DNA of 64,000 nt from Clostridium_AD sp964467165. GTDB lineage: Bacteria; Bacillota; Clostridia; Clostridiales; Clostridiaceae. Below are positions 25,416 through 34,297 of the stretch, in pieces. The notes beneath the pieces are model-generated. The model was not told where the DNA came from, searched no databases, and saw nothing but the letters and a program-made list of their open reading frames with translations. The position numbers and the translations under genes were made by a program. How positions within the stretch are numbered: the stretch's first letter is position 1; every line of letters begins with the position of its first letter. The DNA lies in NCBI GenBank assembly GCA_964467165.1, contig CAYXOL010000019.1:1-64000 (forward strand), in the 5' to 3' direction.

Positions 25416-26462
25416 CTACACATAAATTATGTCAAAACCAGCCGACTTCTTAAGTCTGTTCATTATAGCAACACCTATACCCTTTTCTTCAAAGGCTTCT
25501 GACAATATTAAATCCACATCTATAGCATCAAAGCTTCTTAAAACTTCAAAAAGATTTCTTCCTACAGTATCTAGATGTTTCCTGCTACCCAAAGAAATAA
25601 CAACGCCACAAGGATATTTGTCTTTAGTTTCATCTGTTGCCATAATGGCTATTTTTTTCTTGCCTATACTATTCTGCACTATTTCATTGATTTTTGCAAT
25701 AGTTTTTTCTAAATCTCCACATATAATTTTCACCGGGGCTTTCGGTGCATAGTGCCTATATTTCATACCAGGAGCTTTAGGCTTAAAATCATTCATAGGA
25801 CTCGCCATTATATTTTTATCAATATATACTCCATCATCTATTTCTCTTAGCATTTCAAGGGTAATAGCGCCAGGTCTTAGTATACATATCGGTGTACAAG
25901 TACAATCCACTATGGTTGACTCGAGGCCTACCTCACTTTTATCTCCACCTAGAATATACTCAATCTTTCCGGTTAAATCCGCAATACAACTCTCAACCTC
26001 AGTAGGACTAGGTCTACCAGATATATTAGCTGAGGGAGCTGCGATAGGGGTTCCTGCCGCCTCAATAAGTTTCCTTGCAATTAAGTTTGAAGGCATCCGT
26101 ATACCCACAGTGTCTAGACCCGCACTTGTAATACTGGGAATCAAATCAGACTTATTAAAAATCAATGTTATTGGTCCTGGCCAATATTTATTCATAATTT
26201 CCCTTGCAATAGTCGGTATTCCTTTAACTAAACCATCTATATCAAAATCAGCCACATGCACAATAAGTGGATTATCTTGTGGTCTTCCCTTAGCCTTAAA
26301 AATCTTTTCTACAGCAGCCTTATCTAGGGCATTCGCTCCAAGACCGTAAACTGTCTCAGTAGGAAAAACAACTAATCCACCCTCAGCTATCACACTACCT
26401 GCTTCATTAATTATATTTTGCTTTATATCATTTTCGTCTAGTATCGCTATCTTCGTTTTCAT
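25416..26462 (-). CDS. ywlC: L-threonylcarbamoyladenylate synthase (Sua5/YwlC)
   Basis: 348 aa: an N-terminal YrdC-type domain (about 1-210) plus a C-terminal Sua5 domain, so the long form. Motifs include GGLVVFPTETVYGLGANA, the KGRPQDNPLIVHV binding site and APSANISGRPSPT. It makes threonylcarbamoyl-AMP for the t6A37 tRNA modification. AGAGGTG precedes the ATG. Confidence 0.94.
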   Translation of the reverse strand: MKTKIAILDENDIKQNIINEAGSVIAEGGLVVFPTETVYGLGANALDKAAVEKIFKAKGRPQDNPLIVHVADFDIDGLVKGIPTIAREIMNKYWPGPITLIFNKSDLIPSITSAGLDTVGIRMPSNLIARKLIEAAGTPIAAPSANISGRPSPTEVESCIADLTGKIEYILGGDKSEVGLESTIVDCTCTPICILRPGAITLEMLREIDDGVYIDKNIMASPMNDFKPKAPGMKYRHYAPKAPVKIICGDLEKTIAKINEIVQNSIGKKKIAIMATDETKDKYPCGVVISLGSRKHLDTVGRNLFEVLRSFDAIDVDLILSEAFEEKGIGVAIMNRLKKSAGFDIIYV

Positions 26463-26477
26463 TATTACACCTCTTTG

Positions 26478-27206
26478 TTAAAGCATATTAGTCATTATTA
26501 ATCCAACTATTATGCCTAGTAATATTCCCAATGTATTTGTAATTCCAGGCCAAAGCTTTTTAGACTGCGGAAGCATCTCTCCATAAATAACATATAACAT
26601 AACCCCAGAGGCAAAAGCTAGAGCGCCACCTAATATATTTATAGATATGCTCCCAATATAAATTCCTACCCAGGCACCAATTGCAGTAGGTAGTGCCGTC
26701 AAAAATGCATAAAATAATATTTTCCCACTTCTTTCCCCTGAAAGCATCAGTGGTGCGGCAACGGCTAAACCCTCTGGCACATCATGGATTGCGATTATCA
26801 CACTCATTTTAAGGCCTAAGTTTTCTCCATTAACAAACCCAAATCCCATTAGTAAACCTTCTGGGAAGTTATGAAGCATTATTCCAATAGCAACCATAAA
26901 TGCTACCTTTGTGTATTGAGAATTTGCATTACCACTGAGATTGCTAATTTTATCTATTATTACAACAATAAGAATTCCTAGCATTAAAAATAATATGGTT
27001 CCTAAAAGCCCCATTTTATCTGTGGCTTCTGGAATAAGTTCAAAAGCTACAATAGAAAGCATCAGTCCTGATGCAAAGCCTATGATATTTCCTAAAAATT
27101 TTCGGGAAGGTCTTTTTATAACAACACCTAAAACCGCCCCTAGCATGGTACCAATTAATGCTATTACACCAGAAAATATGATTATCAAAACAATAGTACT
27201 ATTCAA
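26478..27206 (-). CDS. ZIP-family metal transporter
   Basis: 242 aa, about 7-8 membrane segments. The signature metal-binding helices are present: HNFPEGLLMGF and HDVPEGLAVAAPLM. ZIP proteins import zinc or other divalent metals. The start is TTG at 27206 with GTGGGGGT upstream. Metal specificity cannot be assigned. Confidence 0.88.
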   Translation of the reverse strand: MNSTIVLIIIFSGVIALIGTMLGAVLGVVIKRPSRKFLGNIIGFASGLMLSIVAFELIPEATDKMGLLGTILFLMLGILIVVIIDKISNLSGNANSQYTKVAFMVAIGIMLHNFPEGLLMGFGFVNGENLGLKMSVIIAIHDVPEGLAVAAPLMLSGERSGKILFYAFLTALPTAIGAWVGIYIGSISINILGGALAFASGVMLYVIYGEMLPQSKKLWPGITNTLGILLGIIVGLIMTNML

Positions 27207-27332
27207 GTTTATACCCCCACTTCTATTGAATTATAATTATATCAATTACAATTCCAACCGAGAATAAAGTATAAATGCATTTAAACACTCTACTTATTTC
27301 TCTATATATAATTTTATTCTCTCAGTAGGGGT

Positions 27333-27914
27333 TTATGCCTGTTCTCTATATTCTTTAATTTTCTCTATAGCATCACCTGAAAATACTGCATCAACACAAG
27401 CTCTATACAAGTCATTCAGCAAAATATATTTTTTAAATCCACCATGTTTAATTATAATATAGAAATATGTTTCTTCTGGGTTGTCAATTTTAATCTCATT
27501 ATACATCTTTGCTACATAAGGATGTGTTTTAAAAAAAATCATATCTACGGTTTTGACTTTTTTGTTTCTAAATCTAGATTTCGTTATTATAATAATTTCT
27601 AAATTCTTACCTACATACTCAGTATGAACAAAAGCAACTTTTTCACATATAATTATAAATTTAACTTTTAAGATTCCACACCATATAATAATTTTATAAC
27701 CTTCTAATTCAAAATCTATATATTCCTCATTAAATCTAAGAATCATAACAACAGCAATAAGAAGTTCATTGAGCACTAAATATACTGCTAGGAATATATT
27801 TATACTCTTTGAAGCTACTAACACAATAGGTAATAAAACAAAAATAAAGCACATCGATAGCATAAACCTTTTATAAGTTTTTTTTTGCTTTCTGATGGCT
27901 TTATTTATATTCAT
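27333..27914 (-). CDS. hypothetical membrane protein with two N-terminal helices
   Basis: 193 aa from the ATG at 27914, behind AAAGGTGAG. A basic start (MNINKAIRKQKKTYKRF) is followed by two membrane segments (about 17-36 and 39-59). The rest is a soluble beta-rich domain (EEYIDFELEGYKIIIWCGI...) that resembles small bacterial PH-like domains by pattern only. It follows prfA by about 15 bp and may be co-transcribed. Function unknown. Confidence 0.6.
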   Translation of the reverse strand: MNINKAIRKQKKTYKRFMLSMCFIFVLLPIVLVASKSINIFLAVYLVLNELLIAVVMILRFNEEYIDFELEGYKIIIWCGILKVKFIIICEKVAFVHTEYVGKNLEIIIITKSRFRNKKVKTVDMIFFKTHPYVAKMYNEIKIDNPEETYFYIIIKHGGFKKYILLNDLYRACVDAVFSGDAIEKIKEYREQA

Positions 27915-27929
27915 TAGTCTCACCTTTCA

Positions 27930-29006
27930 CTACTCATTATTGCCCATAGCTTTCATCTTTTCTGCTTGATCAGCAGTTATTAAGGTATTCATCATTTCAT
28001 CTATATCCCCATCAAGAAAAGAATCTAATCTATACAGCGTTAAACCTATTCTATGATCAGTTACCCTTCCTTGTGGGTAGTTGTAAGTCCTTATTCGTTC
28101 ACTTCTATCTCCAGTACCTACTTGACTCTTTCTATCTTCAGCTATTCCCGCAGATCTTTCAGCTTCGGCCTTATCAAACAACCTAGATTTTAATATCTTC
28201 AGAGCTTTTTCCTTATTCTTTAACTGGGATTTCTCATCCTGGCAAGAAACTACAAGTCCTGTAGGCAAATGTGTCATTCTCACTGCTGAATCTGTTGTAT
28301 TAACACATTGTCCTCCATTACCAGATGCTCTAAAAACATCTATCTTTAAATCATTAGCACTAACTTCTATATCTACATCATCAACCTCTGGCAAAACTGC
28401 AACCGTGGCAGTAGATGTGTGAATTCTCCCGCTAGACTCAGTATCTGGAACCCTTTGAACTCTATGCACTCCACTTTCATATTTGAACTTACTATAAGTA
28501 GATTCACCTTTTACCATAAATACTACTTCTTTAAATCCACCGATATCTGTTTCATTAGCACTCATTACTTCGACTTTCCATCTATTACGCTCCGCATATC
28601 TTGTATACATTCTAAATAGATTCGCTGCAAATAATGCCGCTTCATCCCCACCTGCTCCTGCTCTAATTTCAATAAACACGTTTTTATCATCATTGGGATC
28701 TTTCGGTAAAAGCAAAATCCTTAATTCTTCCTGCATAGTATCCTTAGTTAGAATCAAGTCTTTAATTTCATCCTGGATCATATCTTTCATTTCTTTATCT
28801 GATTCATCTTTAAGCATTTCTTTGTTTGTTTCTAAATCTTCTTTAGCTTTTTTATATATTCTATATTTCGTAACAACTATTTCTAATTCTGCATGCTCTC
28901 TGCAAAGTTTTTGCCATTCCTTTTGGTTAGCTATAACCAAGGGATCACCAATTTTCATGGTAATTTCTTCATATTTACTTTCTGTAAAATCAAGTCTATC
29001 TAACAT
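27930..29006 (-). CDS. prfA: Peptide chain release factor 1
   Basis: 358 aa from the ATG at 29006 behind CGGAGTG. It recognises UAA and UAG. Codon-recognition tripeptide PDT lies in RVPDTESSGRIHTS, and the catalytic GGQ in ASGNGGQCVNTTDSAV. The adjacent prmC product methylates that Gln. The two genes are about 105 bp apart, on the same strand. Confidence 0.96.
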   Translation of the reverse strand: MLDRLDFTESKYEEITMKIGDPLVIANQKEWQKLCREHAELEIVVTKYRIYKKAKEDLETNKEMLKDESDKEMKDMIQDEIKDLILTKDTMQEELRILLLPKDPNDDKNVFIEIRAGAGGDEAALFAANLFRMYTRYAERNRWKVEVMSANETDIGGFKEVVFMVKGESTYSKFKYESGVHRVQRVPDTESSGRIHTSTATVAVLPEVDDVDIEVSANDLKIDVFRASGNGGQCVNTTDSAVRMTHLPTGLVVSCQDEKSQLKNKEKALKILKSRLFDKAEAERSAGIAEDRKSQVGTGDRSERIRTYNYPQGRVTDHRIGLTLYRLDSFLDGDIDEMMNTLITADQAEKMKAMGNNE

Positions 29007-29112
29007 TTTTATCACTCCGTATATATATTTTCACATCCTAATAGTATACCATAGTTATTTGCAACATACAAACCCGACTCAACTATAGTTTTATCCACTT
29101 TAGCCCTTTAAT

Positions 29113-29997
29113 TTAAAAAATGACCCCTCCTGCTACAGTGTGCGAGTCCATTAAGATACCTTTAATAACCCTATCATTTCCAGATAAATCTTTAATACAT
29201 TCTATGCTGGTAAATCCTGATTTTAAAAGGATATCCTCAACTTCTTCTCTTTGATCATAGCCTATTTCAAAAGCTAAAAGCCCACCACTTTCTAGAATTT
29301 GTAAACTTTCGCTTGTAATTTTCCTGTAAAAATCCAAACCATCTTTTCCACCGCTAAGGGCAATGTGAGGCTCATAGTTTTTTACATCTTCCATCAATGT
29401 AGGTATAACCGCCTCTCTTATATATGGAGGATTAGAAACCACCACTTGAAATTTCATATTCTTCTCTATAGCACTTTGCAATAAATCGCTCCACTGAACA
29501 TCGACCCTGGTAGATAAATCAAATCTTTCTATGTTTAATTTTGCCACAGCTATTGCATCATAAGATATATCATAAAGAGATACCTTTACAGCCTTAACAA
29601 ATTCAGCTATGGCAATGCCTATAGCTCCACTTCCACTACAAACATCGCAAACTTTAGTATAGGCTTTTTTATTAATATGATTAATTACTTCTTCAACTAA
29701 AATTTCAGTATCAGGTCTTGGTATTAAAACTCCAGGCTTTACTATTAAATTCATACCCATAAATTCACATTCTTCTAGAATATATTTTATAGGCATCTTT
29801 TTTTCCCTAAGTCTAATCAATTCTAAAAATTCATTTTCCTCTTGATGGTTAAGCTGAAAACCTCTATTAAGCATTATGAACAATTTATCTACATTTAAAA
29901 CTCTGCCTAGTAAAAGTTGTGAATCTAATAAATAGCTTTCAATCCCAACTTCTTTTAAAATCCCATAGGACTTAAGAAGTATTTCTCCTATATTCAT
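29113..29997 (-). CDS. prmC: Release factor glutamine methyltransferase
   Basis: 294 aa. An N-terminal helical domain (about 1-80) is followed by a Rossmann SAM-dependent methyltransferase. It contains the SAM loop DVCSGSGAIGIAIA and the substrate-glutamine motif SNPPYI. It methylates the GGQ glutamine of RF1 and RF2. AAGGGTGG precedes the ATG. Confidence 0.95.
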   Translation of the reverse strand: MNIGEILLKSYGILKEVGIESYLLDSQLLLGRVLNVDKLFIMLNRGFQLNHQEENEFLELIRLREKKMPIKYILEECEFMGMNLIVKPGVLIPRPDTEILVEEVINHINKKAYTKVCDVCSGSGAIGIAIAEFVKAVKVSLYDISYDAIAVAKLNIERFDLSTRVDVQWSDLLQSAIEKNMKFQVVVSNPPYIREAVIPTLMEDVKNYEPHIALSGGKDGLDFYRKITSESLQILESGGLLAFEIGYDQREEVEDILLKSGFTSIECIKDLSGNDRVIKGILMDSHTVAGGVIF

Positions 29998-30027
29998 AGC
30001 TTGTCACCACCCTTCGTAATCACCGTT

Positions 30028-30936
30028 TTAATTCTCCTCAATGCCCTCAGCTACTTTAAGAGCTTTTATCGCCACTTCCAGCTGATGCAAATCCGGTTCT
30101 CTTGTTGTTAAATTCTGCAGTTTAAGCCCCGGATAAGAAAGAATTTTAGCTAAAGCTCCCTCACTTTTACCCATCCACTTAATAATTTCATAGCTTACTC
30201 CTGAAATTAGTGGAAGAAGTACGATCCTATACATTACTCTCTCCCAAATTGAATTCCAACCAGTTAGAGAGAACACTATTATACTAACTATCATAACTAG
30301 AAATAAAAAATTTGTTCCACATCTGGGATGTAACCTTCCAAATTTCGCTGCATTCTCTGGAGTTAATTCAACATGGTTTTCATAACAAAATATAGTTTTA
30401 TGTTCTGCACCATGATACTCATACACTCTCTTAATATCCTCCATTTTGCCTATAAGATACACATATAATAGAAATATTAAGACTCTAATAATTCCTTCTA
30501 CAATATTCATACCCATGGTACTTGTCCCCATTTTACTAAAAACATTAGCTACTAGGGTTGGTAAAATAAAAAATAACCCTACAGATATAATTAGCGAAAT
30601 AACAAGCGACACGCCCATAATTATATCATTGCTTTTTTCTTTAAATATTTTTTTTATAAGTTTATCTAATTTTGAGGGCTCGCCCTCTTCTTCGAAAAAA
30701 GAAGCTGAATAATTCAAAGTTTGCACACCTATAACCAAAGACTCAATCAGCGAAATAAACCCTCTTATTATTGGAAGTCCTAATAATTTATTCTTTTTAG
30801 TATAAGAAGTATAACTTTTTTTCTCTACTACAATTTCCCCTTGCTCCGTTCTCACTGCGGTAGCAATGCCCGCACTTCCACGCATCATAACTCCTTCAAT
30901 TACAGCTTGGCCCCCAACATTAATATTTTTAGCCAT
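30028..30936 (-). CDS. yqhQ: DUF1385 membrane protein (YqhQ family)
   Basis: 302 aa. The N-terminus MAKNINVGGQAVIEGVMMRG is the family hallmark. At least four membrane segments follow, then the conserved YEYHGAEHKTIFCYE and HPRCGTNFLFLV. The function is not established. AGAAGGGGTG precedes the ATG. It starts 2 bp after the tdk stop, and with prmC and prfA forms a conserved Firmicute run. Confidence 0.88.
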   Translation of the reverse strand: MAKNINVGGQAVIEGVMMRGSAGIATAVRTEQGEIVVEKKSYTSYTKKNKLLGLPIIRGFISLIESLVIGVQTLNYSASFFEEEGEPSKLDKLIKKIFKEKSNDIIMGVSLVISLIISVGLFFILPTLVANVFSKMGTSTMGMNIVEGIIRVLIFLLYVYLIGKMEDIKRVYEYHGAEHKTIFCYENHVELTPENAAKFGRLHPRCGTNFLFLVMIVSIIVFSLTGWNSIWERVMYRIVLLPLISGVSYEIIKWMGKSEGALAKILSYPGLKLQNLTTREPDLHQLEVAIKALKVAEGIEEN

Positions 30937-30938
30937 AG

Positions 30939-31523
30939 TTACACCCCTTCTCTAGGAACAATATGACACTTTCTACACCTTGCTTCATAGGATTCTAATG
31001 CACCAATTAATACAATAGGATCCTCATATTTAGCTGGCTTTCCATTAATTAAACGTTGCGTTCTAGTAGCAGGATTACCGCAGACTACACAAATAGCCTG
31101 AATCTTGTCCACAAATTCTGCTACAGCAAGAAGTGTAGGTATAGGCCCAAAAGGTTCCCCTTTAAAATCCATATCTAATCCCGCACAAATAACTCTTTTA
31201 TCATTATCAGCCAGTGTAGTAATTACATCAATTATACCTTTATCAAAAAATTGCACTTCATCAATAGCTACAACTTGCGTGTCAGCATCTAATAGCGACA
31301 AGAGTTCTGCACTATCCTTAACCGCAACAGCCTCTTCCTTCTCTCCGCAGTGTGATACCACGTCTACCTTACTATATCTATTGTCAATTTCAGGTTTAAA
31401 AACTTGTAATTTTTGTTTTGCAATTTTAGTTCTTCTTATCCTACGTATAAGCTCTTCGGACTTCCCGCTATACATTGGTCCTATAATAACTTCCACCCAA
31501 CCATGATTTTTTGGTCCATACAT
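30939..31523 (-). CDS. tdk: Thymidine kinase
   Basis: 194 aa from the ATG at 31523 behind TTGGAGGT. Type-II thymidine kinase: P-loop GPMYSGKSEEL, Walker B VVAIDEVQFFD, and a zinc site in two Cys pairs (CVVCGN and CRKCH). It phosphorylates thymidine for salvage. First gene of the tdk-yqhQ-prmC-prfA series; divergent from rpmE. Confidence 0.95.
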   Translation of the reverse strand: MYGPKNHGWVEVIIGPMYSGKSEELIRRIRRTKIAKQKLQVFKPEIDNRYSKVDVVSHCGEKEEAVAVKDSAELLSLLDADTQVVAIDEVQFFDKGIIDVITTLADNDKRVICAGLDMDFKGEPFGPIPTLLAVAEFVDKIQAICVVCGNPATRTQRLINGKPAKYEDPIVLIGALESYEARCRKCHIVPREGV

Positions 31524-31696
31524 ACTTTTACCTCCAATTTTATAAAAAAAACTCACTACATATATTTTATCAAAGATGCACTATATAATAAAGCCAAATT
31601 TATTTTTATTCTTATTGACTTAATAATCAATTATATGATAAACTTGAGTAGTTGACAATACGGGTATATATCTATTTTTTGAAAGAGGTGAAAAAT

Positions 31697-31924
31697 ATGC
31701 AAGAAGCAATACATCCAGAATACCATAAAGACACAGTGGTTAAATGTGCATGTGGAAACACTTTTATTACAGGATCTACTAAACAAGAACTTAAAGTAGA
31801 CGTATGTTCTAACTGCCATCCATTCTACACTGGAAAGCAAAAGAATATTGATGCTGGTGGAAGAGTAGACAGATTCATGAAAAAATTCAACTTAAAGGCT
31901 GAAGTAGAAAACGACGAAGAATAA
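31697..31924 (+). CDS. rpmE: 50S ribosomal protein L31
   Basis: 75 aa from the ATG at 31697 behind GAAAGAGGTG. Zinc-type L31: CACGN and CSNCHPFYTGKQKN give the Cys ligands. An in-frame TTG at 31652 is really part of a TTGACA hexamer upstream, so I reject the longer form. It ends in a strong terminator shared with the convergent rho. Confidence 0.96.
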   Translation: MQEAIHPEYHKDTVVKCACGNTFITGSTKQELKVDVCSNCHPFYTGKQKNIDAGGRVDRFMKKFNLKAEVENDEE

Positions 31925-31930
31925 TATATT

Positions 31931-31965
31931 AATGGAAAAGATTTAATTATCTTTTCCATTTTTTT
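31931..31965. terminator. terminator between rpmE and rho
   Basis: Perfect 12-bp stem AATGGAAAAGAT (31931-31942) and ATCTTTTCCATT (31949-31960), 6-nt loop, then a T-run on the plus strand. Confidence 0.9.
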
Positions 31966-31972
31966 ATTTATA

Positions 31973-33442
31973 TTATCTAGCCACCACTTCAAAATTTTTA
32001 TTTAACATTTCTAAAAATTCCCTGTTATTCTTAGTTTTAGCTATTAAGTTTAGCAGTTTTTCTGTTACTCCTGTAGCATTGCCTTCTCTATACATTATCT
32101 TTCTTAAATTATATATAGTTTCCATTTCAATCTTAGTAAGCAGTAAATCTTCTCTTCTCGTTCCCGACTTATAAATATCAATGGCTGGGAATATTCTTCT
32201 TTCTTGAAGTTTTCTATCTAAGTGAACTTCCATATTTCCCGTGCCCTTAAATTCTTCAAAAATCATATCATCCATTCTACTTCCAGTTTCTATAAGTGCA
32301 GTAGCAAGAATTGTTAAACTTCCACCCTCCTCAATATTTCTAGCCGCTCCGAAAAACTTCTTCGGCATCAAAAGCGCGCTAGGATCTAGTCCACCAGATA
32401 GCGTTCTTCCTGAAGGGGTTACCGTTAGATTGTAAGCTCTTGAAAGTCTAGTTAAACTATCTAATAGAATTACTACATCTTGTCCTTGCTCTACCATTCT
32501 TTTTGCTCTTTCAAGTACCATATAAGCAACTTTTGTATGATGATCCGGTTCTTCATCAAAAGTCGAATAAATAACTTCGCCTTTAATGGATCTCTGCATA
32601 TCAGTAACTTCCTCTGGTCTTTCATCTATTAAGACAACAATTAACTTAACTTCTGGATGATTTATAGAAATACTATTAGCGATTTTTTTAAGAAGTGTTG
32701 TTTTTCCTGCTTTGGGCTGTGCTACAATTATACCTCTCTGACCTTTTCCTATTGGCGAAATAATATCCATCATTCTTGAAGATAAATCAGTTGGACTAGT
32801 TTCTAGTGTAAGCCTTTGTGTTGGATAAATAGGAGTTAGCTTTTCAAAGGGTCTTCTACCTACAGCTCTATCAGGATTTTCTCCGTTTACTCCCTGTACA
32901 TACAATAGTGCTTTGAATTTTTCTCCTTCTTTAGGAGTTCTAACTTTACCTTCCACCTCATCACCTGTTTGCAGATTAAATCTTCTAATTTGTGATGGTG
33001 AAACATAGATATCATCTTGACCCGATAAATAATTATGCCCTCTTAAAAAACCATAACTATTATTTTCAATTATTTCTAGTACTCCTCTTGCTGTTCCTGA
33101 TTCATTTATCATTTCTTGTAGTTTCTCTTTTTTATTTTCATTTTGATTTTTGAATCCCGTATCAATTTCTTCATTATCAGGATTTTTTTCAGATTGAATT
33201 GGTGTGTTTTGAATTTGTGGCTCTGAACTTTCTATGCTTCTATCTTCAACTTTAGAAATGACTTTAGGGCTTATTTTCTCTTTTAAAACAACTCCATCCA
33301 TTTGCAATGAAATTGGTGTCATCTTTTTTATTTCCTGGATTAACTCGCTTTTTTTAAATTTAGAAATATTTTTAACGCCAAGCTCTTTACAATGTTCCCG
33401 CAGCTCAACTACTGTCATACTTTCAAAATCCTTGTTTATCAA
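31973..33442 (-). CDS. rho: Transcription termination factor Rho
   Basis: 489 aa. N-terminal Rho_N/SAP-like helices (about 1-45) are followed by a charged, poorly conserved insert (about 55-110), an RNA-binding OB domain (YGFLRG...DIYVSPSQIRRFNL), and the RecA-like hexameric motor with P-loop AQPKAGKTTLLKK and Walker B VVILLDSLTRL. The start is TTG at 33442 with CGGAGGTG upstream. Confidence 0.95.
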   Translation of the reverse strand: MINKDFESMTVVELREHCKELGVKNISKFKKSELIQEIKKMTPISLQMDGVVLKEKISPKVISKVEDRSIESSEPQIQNTPIQSEKNPDNEEIDTGFKNQNENKKEKLQEMINESGTARGVLEIIENNSYGFLRGHNYLSGQDDIYVSPSQIRRFNLQTGDEVEGKVRTPKEGEKFKALLYVQGVNGENPDRAVGRRPFEKLTPIYPTQRLTLETSPTDLSSRMMDIISPIGKGQRGIIVAQPKAGKTTLLKKIANSISINHPEVKLIVVLIDERPEEVTDMQRSIKGEVIYSTFDEEPDHHTKVAYMVLERAKRMVEQGQDVVILLDSLTRLSRAYNLTVTPSGRTLSGGLDPSALLMPKKFFGAARNIEEGGSLTILATALIETGSRMDDMIFEEFKGTGNMEVHLDRKLQERRIFPAIDIYKSGTRREDLLLTKIEMETIYNLRKIMYREGNATGVTEKLLNLIAKTKNNREFLEMLNKNFEVVAR

Positions 33443-33593
33443 AAATCTGCACCTCCGAAGGGTATATTATATATAATATCTATTTAATAAATATCATAGG
33501 AATCTAAAACGTATTTACTATCCAATGAATTTTTTTTGAAATGATATACTTTTTTAATTATATCCTATTTTAAAACTTTAATCCACTATATTA

Positions 33594-33629
33594 AAAATAC
33601 ACATACCCCTATAGGGTTATGTGTATTTT
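33594..33629 (-). terminator. hairpin terminator after the 114-aa hypothetical gene
   Basis: AAAATACACATA (33594-33605) pairs with TATGTGTATTTT (33618-33629), extended by a CCC/GGG inner stem around one mismatch. It lies 8 bp past the stop at 33637. Confidence 0.7.
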
Positions 33630-33636
33630 ACATTTT

Positions 33637-33981
33637 TTATATCATAGCATAAATTTTCTCTGTAGTCTGCCTATGTTCCGCTACTTTTTTTATAACTTTT
33701 TCATTCTTGCCAATGAAAAATATAGGCAAGGCTAATTGTTCACATCCACCTATAACCATATTTGTTCTCAACAGCTCATCAACGTTATAATGATAATGAT
33801 GATACTCACCACATAGCAGGCATTTAACCTCCACAAATATCTCTTTACCCTTGTTCACTTTAACATATAGGCATGGAAATCTATTCTTCATACTCTCTAG
33901 TTCAAATATTGTCAGTTCTTCCACCCTATATTGACCATTAGAATTTTTTACAGCCATAGCAATATTCGTATCAAGTATCAA
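33637..33981 (-). CDS. hypothetical protein, 114 aa
   Basis: The start is TTG at 33981 with a GGGGGTGG ribosome site. I do not recognise the family. A possible metal motif, CLLCGEYHHYHYN, sits in the centre, and the composition is soluble with no membrane segment. It stands alone between rho and pyrG with its own hairpin terminator, which supports a real gene. Confidence 0.6.
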   Translation of the reverse strand: MILDTNIAMAVKNSNGQYRVEELTIFELESMKNRFPCLYVKVNKGKEIFVEVKCLLCGEYHHYHYNVDELLRTNMVIGGCEQLALPIFFIGKNEKVIKKVAEHRQTTEKIYAMI

Positions 33982-34204
33982 TTATTCCACCCCCATATTT
34001 TATATTCAATTTCCTTCGCAAAAGATATAAATTCTTAAAACTATTTACATTTTGTTTTATTATGTTCTTTAATACTAAATTCTATAAATTTTGCGAAATT
34101 CCTTCTTAGTTCCGATTGAAATTATTGGTATTTTTTTAATTTCCGTTATATTGTTTAAAAAAACATAACTTTATGTATTTTCTATTATTTTATGTTTAAA
34201 AAAG
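33982..34204. other. AT-rich intergenic region between pyrG and the hypothetical gene
   Basis: No gene seen. It should hold the promoter of the 114-aa gene, but no clear pair of hexamers stands out. An imperfect AAACATAA/TTATGTTT repeat lies near its right end. Confidence 0.35.
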
Positions 34205-34226
34205 AAAAAAGGCATTTCTGCCTTTT
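34205..34226 (-). terminator. terminator after pyrG
   Basis: AAAAGGCA and TGCCTTTT around a 4-nt TTTC loop, with a run of A on the left that becomes a T-run for the minus strand. It lies about 70 bp past the pyrG stop. Confidence 0.8.
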
Positions 34227-34297
34227 GGGAATCCTTGAAATTTCTCTTTCAGAGCTATAATTCTATACTCTATCTTAATTGTAGGATAAATTAAATA

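Noticed and set aside
31652..31696. N-terminal extension of rpmE from a TTG at 31652
   Set aside because: The TTG belongs to a TTGACA hexamer, and the ATG at 31697 has a strong ribosome site and the standard L31 start.
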